A DNA stretch of 64,000 nt, taken from Coriaria nepalensis (taxonomy: Eukaryota; Streptophyta; Magnoliopsida; Cucurbitales; Coriariaceae). The DNA is taken from the NCBI GenBank assembly GCA_027186245.1, contig CP114490.1, positions 6,394,501 through 6,458,500 on the forward strand, written 5' to 3'. A program made the translations under genes and the position numbers. Under the pieces are notes generated by a model. The model did not search any database and was not told the origin of the DNA. It saw only the letters and a list, made by a program, of their open reading frames with translations. This document shows positions 55,577 to 64,000 of the stretch, in pieces (position 1 is the first letter of the stretch; the number at the start of each line of letters is the position of its first letter).

Positions 55577-56794
55577 CTGGATTTAGAAATGTAAATGTAT
55601 TAAATTAGCTTAACTGAAAAAAAGGAGGAGATAACCATCAACAGCTCCCAGATACTTCACCGTCTCGATCAGCATTTGAGTAAGCAATTGAAACTGGAGT
55701 TTGGATAATTTAGAATCTACGTAAGGTTCAAGGAGACCCATTCAAGTATAGTTTTAGTTAAATTCTGGTGGGCCTAAACTGAAATTTGAATCACTTATCA
55801 TCCAAGTGAATCTTAAGTTTTCGAACTTGTACTTTGTTCAATAAAGACTTAGGCAGAAAAAGCTCACACAACCAATAACAAAGAGACTTAATACCAAACA
55901 TTATTCTCTATACTTAAATAGATTCACTTCATAACCATCGAGATTTATGGGTTGGAGTAATCATATTACAAGATATGTTTGAAGTATTATTATTTCTCAT
56001 TCTCAAGTCACTATTCCACCCTTCTGAGGCCTTGTATCATGGATATTACCTCGTTTATAAAAAGATCAGTGCACAAACATTGCCTTGGTTACATAACTTA
56101 TAACCTATTTAATTCCATTTTGATTGTAAACGTACAGGTGAGAGATGTTGAACAAACAATCTTCCCTTTATAGTTTTGATAATAAGCTGATAACTGTTAC
56201 AAGTAGCTAATATAATCAAAATATATATCATAACCAAAACCAGATATCTCAATCAATAAATTGTCCAAAAAAAATCACATGTAAGTCTGAATGATTCAAG
56301 ATGATTCTGCCCTATCAGAAAGAAGGGATTGAAACAACTGAGAATTCATGCAAACTATACATTTAGGACTAATTCATATATGAGAAATCATGAAAACCGG
56401 AAATTTAAATGAAAGGGAGCACAGATGAAAACCTGAAAACCCCCAAAATTTCAAGAAACCTAAACTCAGGCAAATTCCAGACTAGACCGACATATAAACA
56501 ATCTGGACAATGAATTTCGGAGAAATTCCAGAATGAAAACAGATCTAATTATTCTTAATTCTTAAATCAGTCAATCAACTTCTCCAATCACATGCCGATT
56601 CCACATTCAAATCGGAACACAATACGAAAGAAAACGGCATGGTTCAGAGCATTTTTCCGAAACTAGCTCCCTCAAATTACAAGAAGAATAAGTTTATACT
56701 TACAGGGATCAAAAACTATAAATGATTAACGGAGAGACAATTGATAGACGGTACGGATTATCCTGTTTGAGGCTGTATTTTAGGGGGAAATTAC
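55577..56794 (-). other. Intron in the 5' UTR of the small gene
   Basis: Donor GTTAGTCAG|GTAATTTC at 56794/56795 and acceptor TCTAAATCCAG|CATTCC at 55576/55577 (minus strand). It leaves an 11-base leader before the ATG. Additional UTR exons inside cannot be excluded. Confidence 0.5.
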
Positions 56795-56900
56795 CTGACT
56801 AACGGGGTAGCTGGGTTTTGGCGTAGGCGACGAGAGTGTGGAGGTCCGCGAAGACGGAAGTCTGAAAGAAGGAACGCCAAAAGAAAGAGTATGAGATAAA
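56795..56900 (-). other. Probable first (non-coding) exon of the small gene
   Basis: A GC-richer block ends in a consensus donor. A TATA-like AATTATATCCC lies upstream on the minus strand at about 56918-56928. The start of transcription near 56890 is estimated. Confidence 0.45.
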
Positions 56901-57999
56901 AGGATAAAAAAAAGGGATATAATTAAAATGCATATCCTTAAAGAAAATGTAGGGGCGGCGGTTTTCCGGGACTGGAATTGAGTGTTGCCGGTAGTGATTC
57001 TCATTCCGAACTCGCGAATGAAACTTTTATTTCCATTTTATTCAGATATCACATAATCGAAAACAGGTTGATATAAGATCGGAATTTCCAATAATTTTTT
57101 AAATTTTAAATTTATTATTCATATATATTATAATTTTAAAATATTATTAGAATAATAGTATATTAGGTCGGGTCGGGCCTCAAAATTTTAAGCTCGGCCG
57201 ACTCCGGTTAAAAATGGGCTTAAAAATAAATTTTTTTATTTTTGAATAAAATGTATCCCAAATAAATAAGTTTTATAGTTCAATAAAGTAGTTTTATAAC
57301 GTAGTAAGTAAGTTTTATAATACAAAAATAATATATTTATCCGTTTATTTAATAATTTATATTTTATTACGTTCTAGTGAAACAGATTAACCTAAAATAA
57401 TATTATCCTAAAACCTTGTGATTTCTTTTCCAATTTTGTTATTTTTGAAAACTTATAATTTAGTATATTATTAACAAAGAGTTAGCAAAAAATATAACTT
57501 TATTATGATTTATAATGATAGATAATTCCGTCAAAAAAACATTCCGGCCTAAAAGAGGAAAAAAAGAAACTTACAATAAAGTATTAAAAAGTAAGAAAAA
57601 AAAATTATTAAAATTACATTATAATATATAATTTCTAATGGGGAGTTAAACTACCTCCTATTTCATAATTAGGAGCTTCGTATTCATATTTGATATATAA
57701 ATTATCAAATGCTCAGTAAATTTCTTCTTGATTCGTCATTTAATGTTGGTTTTGCTAATTTGCACATTCCCAATCTTTGATGCACGATAATATCTCAACC
57801 AGATGCTACGAGCTGATTCTAAAGATACTGTTGAGATAGGGACAGTCAAAACATCATGTGCAAGTCGAGCTAATATAAGAAATCTTTTTTAATTATACTT
57901 CTGCCATTGCAAGATATTAAAGTCATCTCCATCTTTATCATCTGAGGATTCAAGATACTTCCGAAGCTCCCCGTATTTTGAAGTACCACTACTTGTAGA

Positions 58000-59630
58000 A
58001 CTCTTTTTCTTATTGTAAATATTTCATATCACCTTCTTTGGTCGTTCATTTTGTTGATTGGATCGTCACGGTCGCAGGTCGCTATACTTATTTTCATAAA
58101 AAACATAAACTTCATGAAATTATATATTTGTATTAGCGATTAGTTCATGATAAGAAATATCTAATTCTCTTCCTATAAAAGAAACAACCTTACCAAAACC
58201 TTCATATTTAAGTTTAGGATCCAATAGAACTCCAAAGCAATACAAAAGTGAAATTTCTTTCCAATATTTTAAGTGTTTTATTGTCATTTTTTCTATAATC
58301 GATTTAAAAACAACATTATCACCATAAGTAGTAAACATTTGAACAATATCAACAAATTGTGCAAACTAACTGTGAAGTAGGATTATAAATACCAAATAAA
58401 ATCATAGTAGACTCGTAAAAAACTTTTAGAAATTTGTTAAATTTTTCAGCAGTTTCTCAATCGTTTTCACGCAATATAGTAGATGTACCATGTTTTAGAT
58501 GTAAAAACATTGTAATTTCATCTTTATATGAAATAACTTGTTGTAACATTATATAAGTCGAATTTCATCTTATGTACATATCAAGTGCAAACTTCCGAGG
58601 TTTCTTACCTACATTCTTGCATAATTGTCTAAATGCAACTATATGAGGATTAGAGCTAACTATGAAAGCTAATGCATCTCGAATATTTGTGATTTCATTT
58701 GATACAAATTTCATACCTGCTTTGACAATGAGATTTATTATGTGACAAGCACATCGTTGATGTAGAAATATTTCACCATTGTGCTCACTAAGTTGATCAT
58801 CAAATAAAGATATTGCTTTCGTATTTGCAAAAGCAACATCCAATGTGATTGATATTATATGTTGTTTTATATCAAATTCATTCAAAACTTGCGTAATAAT
58901 ATCATAAATATTTTCGGCATTATGTTATGTCTCAATAACTCTAAAACCTATGATTTGTTTTTCATAGACCATTCATCATCTAAATAATGACTAACTACAG
59001 ATAAATAATCTTACTTAAACTTTGCACTCAAATAATCAGATGTTAATGCAATACTAACATGAGGTGAACCTAATTCTTTTTTTAAAGCATCATGTTGTTT
59101 TTTAAAACATGCTTCTATGTCACTTCTAGTTGTATTTCTACATACTCTCCTATAGGAAGGACAATATGAGTCTCGAACAAAGTTTTCATAATATTTAGAG
59201 TCAGCAAAACCAATCGGCAAATCAAAATAAGAAATCAACTTAGCAAGATTATCTCTAACTCTCATTTCATTATATGACCATGTAGAGACTGAACCATCAG
59301 GTTGAAAATTTAATTGAGTTTGAGACATACCTATACCTAGTGTGGGATCAGGCATGCATTTATCTTTATGACGTTTTAAGTAGGTAGTTCCACTAGTCCC
59401 AATAACAGTTAGTCTTTTTACATACCTTATATATAACATATTTTTAAATTTTACAGTGTTTATCTGGCTTGTATAACTCGTCAAAACAAAGCCAGACTTT
59501 TGACGTTGTCTTCTTGCATTTTGTAGAAATAGTTGTACTCGGTATAGTTATTACTTCATCGTCGATATCAACCTCATCCTCATGGACCTCATCTATATTC
59601 GAAAAATTATTTTCGTCCAATTCCATATAT
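58000..59630 (-). pseudogene. hAT transposase (BED zinc finger, catalytic core)
   Basis: N-terminus 59444-59626 has an acidic stretch then SKVWLCFDEL, the start of a BED finger; after a frameshift GTSGTTYLKRHKDKC completes it (H-x-x-x-C retained). LNFQPDGSVSTWSYNEMRVR, then LPIGFADSKYYENFVR and IALTSDYLSAKFK (59011-59400) are the hAT pre-core. DIKQHIISITLDVAFANTKA, followed by HQRCACHIINLIVKAGMKFV (58565-58885), is the catalytic region with the family's C-x-x-H-x-(L/I)-N-L motif. Downstream only fragments remain (58120-58338). Confidence 0.85.
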
Positions 59631-59708
59631 CATATACTATAAAATGGAAAATCTGGCTGGCCTCCAAAATCATGTGTATTATCCAAGTTATCCATTTTCT
59701 ATGTTATT

Positions 59709-59745
<37 letters not shown>

Positions 59746-60120
59746 TTTTTAGAACTTGGAAGATAAAATTTACAAAAAATAATTATAATAATAAAGATTA
59801 AAATACATTATAATAAAATAGAAAAATTGAATCAACCTGAAATCCGATTTTGGAACTTGAGAGTTGAGAGTCAATACTATAATCAGGATTCATGAATGGT
59901 CAAATTGATAATTAAGACTTTAAATTAGTAAGAAAAATTGAGAGTTGAGAGATGATTTTTTTGAGTTATGAATTGTGATTTATAAAGATAATTTGAGGAG
60001 GTAGTTACACAAAAAATAATAGAATTGAGAGATGATTTTTTTTTAATTGTGATTTATGAAGATAATTTGAAGGGGTATTTATAGAAAAAATAATAGAGAG
60101 GGAAATTTATAGGAAAATTT

Positions 60121-60250
60121 ACAGCAGGGAGCTGTTGCTCCCTGCAGCTAAGCCTAAGCTAAAAGCGTAAGTGTACCATTCTGCTGCTTTATGCAGCAGG
60201 ATGGTATTGTTCACCGCGGGAAGCAGCAGGATGGTATTGTTCACCGCGGG
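60121..60250. repeat. Stem-loop and 30-bp direct repeat in the hAT end
   Basis: GCAGGGAG and CTCCCTGC (about 60124-60144) form an 8-bp stem around CTGTTG. GCAGCAGGATGGTATTGTTC starts at 60193 and again at 60223. Only two copies. Confidence 0.7.
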
Positions 60251-60430
60251 TAGCCCGCATACCCACGAGCCAAGCTTGGCCCCTTTTAAAAACGGGCCGG
60301 GTCGGGCTGCCCCGCAGGTTTATAATGCGTGTACGACCGGCCCAAGCCCATACATGTATAATGCATGTACGACCCGTTAACGGGCCGAGATGAACGGATT
60401 CGGGCCAGCCGGCCCATATTGCCATCTCTA

Positions 60431-60527
60431 ATTCATTGCCTACTACCTCTGACTTGAGATCTAAATTACTTCTTTATTAGTAGAGGCAATTCAAGAAGCT
60501 TAAGTAAAATGCAACGAACAAGCAACG
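60431..60527. other. Short spacer
   Basis: No feature recognised between the hAT terminus and the copia relic. Confidence 0.4.
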
Positions 60528-60830
60528 ATGTATGCCACTTATTTCTCCGGCCAAACCAAAAATCAATGCCCTCGAAATTTCTTCCCGGGCAGATTTGGGT
60601 TACAACAACGAGGTGGACGCCAAGCCATATATGGGTTTTTCTTTCAGCTTCGTGCCATTGGTCACTCCAGTGGATCTAGCTTCTCTTATGGCAAATTTTC
60701 CTCACGATGATGGTAGTTTTTCTCACCGTATATCTAGAGGTTCCTCTACTACCAGTGCCAAATTATTTGAAACATGGACATTTAGCATCCATATGCTACT
60801 TTCGTTATTCTTCGTCACGAAATAGCAACT
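60528..60830 (+). pseudogene. copia E gag C-terminus with decayed zinc knuckle
   Basis: An Arg/Gly/Gln-rich stretch (GQTKNQCPRNFFPGRFGLQQ) precedes LKHGHLASICYFRYSS (about 60765-60815), the right half of a CCHC knuckle (G-H-x4-C). The left Cys pair is in another frame. Confidence 0.6.
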
Positions 60831-61229
60831 CCAGAAACTTTGGTGCTCATACTGTCGGCCAAATAGTTACTCCAGACAGCCCATTCGGCAGCTTCATGAT
60901 GACTCATGGTGATCATCTCTCCAATCAGACATCCGACTGCTTCTCTCTCGAGTCTGCACTCATAACTTTCTAGGGCTAGCTCCATGGATGGGTCTCTCAT
61001 CCTCTTCAAATTCTTCAAATATAGTAAGTGTCTCTTCTTCTTCAAGTGCCATGTTTAATGGTCTATGATTTTTCTCGTAAACGGGCCCAAATGGAAGTTC
61101 AAGCTCGTATGACTTCAACTCTTTCTCACCGTATATCCATCTATCCGAGTGGCTCCCCGATTCCTGCGCATCAGCTCACATGACTTCCAAACTATCACTT
61201 TTATCAAATCCGTAACGTTGGGTCTTCAT

Positions 61230-62350
61230 CTCTTTTTTTCACTAGTCTAATCTCATAGACTAAATAATGTGCTTCTCGTATCGCGTCTCACACGTAATTT
61301 ACTATCCCTTGCTAAATTAGATACAAAAAATTATTTGTATTGCCGAATTCTTATCTAACGGTTTTTTGTCAAGATGGAATCATGTGAGTTTCCCTACTTT
61401 GAGTTCCACCTAACAAAAATCTTCAAGTTCCTTAGTTCAATCACCGCGCTCTCCGCTTCCCTTGGCACGCATACTCAGGGTCACATATGGTACCAAGGAT
61501 TCGGTCATCCATCCATAAGTATTATTGTTCAAGTTCGGTTATCCACTAATGCTTTCTTGGATTTCAAAAATATAAAGACATTATGTGATTTTTGTCATTT
61601 ATTCAAAAGTCTTAAACTACCTTTCAAGCTTGTTCATGCTCGTTGTAACATTCCTTTATTTCACATACATTGTGATATTTAGGGTCCCGCCTTGGTTATA
61701 TCTATTTCCAGTTTGCATTACTACATATTATTTACTCATGATTTTAGCCGTTTCAAGTGACTTTACTCCTTAGTCACTCGCAATTCAATACTTGATTGCT
61801 TTATGGATTTTCCAGTGTGATGGGCCACTCAAACTCATAAAAAGGGAAATTTCAAAAGTTTCTTGACTCTCATGGAGCAAAATGGGAAATTTCATGCCCT
61901 TATATTCCTAAGCAAAATGGAATAACCGAAAATAAAAATCAAAGCCTTTTTAAAATGGCCTTGGCCCTCCTTATTAATTTCGGATGCTTGAAAAATATAT
62001 GGTTTGATGCCCTTTCCACTGCTGCCTTCATGATTAGCCATCTTCCAAGTCTTCTTCTTGATAAGAAGTTGTCATTTAAACTTTTATTTTGAATTTCTCC
62101 AAACTATTCTTCTTTTTGTGTTTCCAAATGGAAGTGTTATCTCTTCCTTGGTCCGACAAAGGCAGACAAGTTAAGTCCAAAATCAACCATTTGTTTATTC
62201 ATTAGTTATAGTCCTAATTACAAGGGTTATAGATGCTTTAATCCTCTCACCCAAAAGGTTTACATCTCCCACCATGTCATTTTATTGAAACCACATTCCT
62301 TTTCTCACACCAAAAGACTCATCCTCATCCCATCCTCTCATCACTCAATC
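61230..62350 (+). pseudogene. copia E pre-integrase and integrase
   Basis: SHRLNNVL and LTRNLLSLAKL (about 61250-61320) are the end of protease. GHIWYQGFGHPSISII (61473-61520) is the GAG-pre-integrase box. CDFCHLFKSLKLPF (about 61588-61626) is the zinc-binding end. The first Asp region HIHCDIxGP (about 61664-61690), HDFSRF, and a degenerate QNG-x-x-E region near 61910-61935 follow, then PTMSFY-type C-terminal text to about 62280. Stops are frequent. Confidence 0.75.
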
Positions 62351-62860
62351 CCTATGGGCACCTACCTGTTGGGCATGGTGTCGTAAAAGTATGTGATGAG
62401 TATTGTTTTATGAAATTAATAAAAGTGATATTTTTTTATATAATTGTTATGAATGTATTATTATTGAATAATGTGTATAAACATAAGAAAATTCTAAATT
62501 CATTTATGTGATTATAATCTTGTATTGATAGGAGATGATTAAGATTATAAGTTAATAAATTAAATTGTCTCCAACATATTAAAGTATGGAATCTTTAATT
62601 GATGATTGCTTGTACGGTTCACCAGCATTACAAATGCAAGTGATCTACATCTTAGTAGAAGTACTTTATATAATTAGATTATATATGACAATATCTGATA
62701 TGACTTATTTGCAAGAAAATAGTTTTCTAGGAAAATTTTGTAATTATGAGATAATTAGTGTTAATTAATTAATTAATTAATTAAAAGATGTATTTGAAAT
62801 GATGAATTTCGAAATTCATATATTAAATAATAATATATAAAAAAAATTTAATTGACGAAG
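62351..62860. other. AT-rich stretch with (TTAA)n microsatellite
   Basis: No coding homology. TTAA repeats at about 62762-62783. It may include the leader or LTR of the gypsy element that follows; no LTR boundary was found. Confidence 0.4.
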
Positions 62861-64000
62861 ATGCTCGCTCGTATCAGAGCAAAGATGAGGGAGGACCTAC
62901 AACATATAGGAGCAGCGAGGGCTGAGGTCTCACTAGCGCAACAATGAGATCATTTGAACCCATCGAGGGGTAAATAACCTACGGATGATGAGGGGCATTC
63001 TAATATCAACCATGTGATGGAGGTTGCGAATTCTGAGGATCTTAGAGCGAAGCTTAGCACAGAGAAGGAGAATAATATGGTTCTCAAAGCTAAGAGAGAT
63101 AAGGAGGTCGACAAAAGGTTTTACGAGTTAGAAGCGCTCATCAAGAAGATGGTCGATCCGACATCTATGAAGTTGAGCAGTCCCTTTACTTAGAGGGTCA
63201 TAGATGCTGCCCTACCACCTAATTTATGTCAGCCTCAGATAAAATGGTATGATGGGACTTAAGATCCTCGATATCACGTCGAGGCATATGGGATCATGAT
63301 GAGGCTGAATGGATTTTGAAATGAGCTTATGTGTCAGGCCGTTCACATCACGCTGAAGAATGCCACCATAGAGTGGTACTGATTCTTAGCCCCAGGATTG
63401 ATAGACTTGTTTTGTGACCTAAGTTCCTAGCTAACTTCATGGGATCAAAGACTCTAAGGATTCCCGTTATTAGCCTTAACACAATTAAGTAATATCCGAG
63501 AGAGCCTCACTTGATTATGTCGATCATTTCCACACTATGGCCAACAAGACAGAAGAACCTACCTATGTGAGGGTCTTGCATGTTTTTCTAGGGGGAACTA
63601 ACGACATAGAGTTCATCAGTTAGTTGGGAAAATTATCCTTCAAATCCTTTTCTAAGGCCCTCATTGAAGCTAGAAGGATTGAGGTAATAACTGAGACGGT
63701 AAAGAAGCAAGTAATATCTCAACTGGGATAAGCTGAAGAGAGCGGCTTGACCGATGATCACAAGAGGAAGAAAGATGAACCACAGTAAAAGGTCAGATTA
63801 GGGAAATGAGAGGAAGAAGAAAGCTGAAAGGAGAATGACCCTGACATGAGGATTAACATGTTACAACCTAAGTAAACCTTTACCCTTTTAACCTGCAACA
63901 TCGAGGTAATCTACACCTATTTTAAGGAATAGAATCTGTTCAGAGCAGCTAAGACATTGAAGAGCACCTGAGCTCAGAGGGACCAGATGCTCTAATATAA
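62861..64000 (+). pseudogene. Ty3/gypsy (Tat-type) gag, cut by the window end
   Basis: The frame starts MLARIRAKMREDLQHIGAAR and continues in the same frame through stops: TEKENNMVLKAKRDKEVDKR (a coiled-coil-like stretch), then WYDGTxDPRYHVEAYGIMMR and MCQAVHITLKNATIEWYxFL. The last two segments are the Retrotrans_gag core of Tat elements (DP-x-x-H-(V/L)-x-x-(Y/F), and the W-(F/Y) motif). LAPGLIDLFCDLSS follows. The remainder is frameshifted. At least six stops are visible, so it is not functional. It may be a different Tat family from the 19.9-28.9 kb element. Confidence 0.8.

Larger units (their letters stand above)
57160..60430 (-). mobile_element. hAT transposon relic
   Basis: A minus-strand transposase with BED zinc finger and hAT core lies between GGTCGGGTCGGGCC (57162 on) and a right terminus. 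On the minus strand that terminus reads TAGAGATGGCAATATGGGCC (60430 leftward), a typical plant hAT end. The left terminus is not intact, and the C-terminal dimerisation domain is decayed. No 8-bp duplication could be matched. Confidence 0.75.
60528..62350 (+). mobile_element. Ty1/copia relic E, truncated at both ends
   Basis: Only gag C-terminus, protease/pre-integrase and integrase remain. RT, RNase H and LTRs are missing; homology ends near 62350. All frames are broken. Confidence 0.75.

Noticed and set aside
60193..60252. CRISPR-like repeat
   Set aside because: Two directly adjacent copies of a 30-bp word without spacers, in a plant transposon terminus.
60189..60425. 78-codon Gly/Arg/Trp-rich frame
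   Set aside because: It lies in the GC-rich hAT terminus and contains the 30-bp repeat; no coding evidence.
62869..62880. GTATCAGAGC as a primer-binding site
   Set aside because: It resembles the initiator-Met site but lies inside the gag start with no LTR end next to it.

Overview
The window is plant nuclear DNA, almost certainly from an angiosperm and probably a eudicot. It is strongly AT-rich and has no prokaryote-style operons. It is dominated by decayed retroelements (Ty1/copia, Ty3/gypsy of the Tat lineage, an L1-type LINE) and DNA transposons (MuDR-like MULE, FAR1-like MULE, hAT, Tourist-like MITE). Only two loci look like host genes: a RADIALIS-like single-SANT MYB gene at about 34.85-36.2 kb (+), and a small two-coding-exon gene of unknown function at 55.2-56.9 kb (-). 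Essentially every transposon coding region carries stops or frameshifts, so this is an old repeat-rich interval.

Layout. 1-5.4 kb: copia A (+), cut by the left window edge and interrupted at 2002-3621 by a solo LTR with a perfect 5-bp target duplication. 5.6-7.7 kb: 5'-truncated LINE (-). 7.7-15.4 kb: mostly non-coding, with a SINE-like head, a 45-bp-arm hairpin, an AT-rich minisatellite, an unidentified exon-like ORF and a large foldback element. 15.6-19.5 kb: copia C (+), whose integrase ORF still has its DD35E residues. 19.94-28.86 kb: complete-ended Tat-lineage gypsy element (+) with two LTRs and the duplication ATAAT, lacking the integrase core; it sits inside an older repeat that also occurs at 13.84-14.06 kb. 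31.0-31.4 kb: second foldback. 31.6-33.2 kb: LTR-like non-coding repeat. 34.8-36.2 kb: RADIALIS-like gene. 37.3-44.4 kb: MuDR-like transposase pseudogene (-), split by copia B (38.43-43.20 kb, duplication AGTGC) and by a Tourist-like MITE (duplication TAA). 48.1-54.3 kb: FAR1-like MULE arranged as a giant imperfect palindrome. 55.2-56.9 kb: the small host gene. 57.2-60.4 kb: hAT relic (-). 60.5-62.3 kb: copia E relic (+). 62.9-64.0 kb: start of a Tat-type gag (+), cut by the window end.

The most informative structure is nesting. Several insertions can be placed to the base because the interrupted reading frame resumes exactly across the target duplication: solo LTR into copia A, and MITE and copia B into the MuDR-like transposase. 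The most unusual object is the palindromic FAR1-like MULE, whose arms of roughly 2.5 kb include the 3' half of the transposase in both orientations. I saw no clear sign of a new functional system. The palindrome is the best candidate for an active role, as a source of hairpin RNA.
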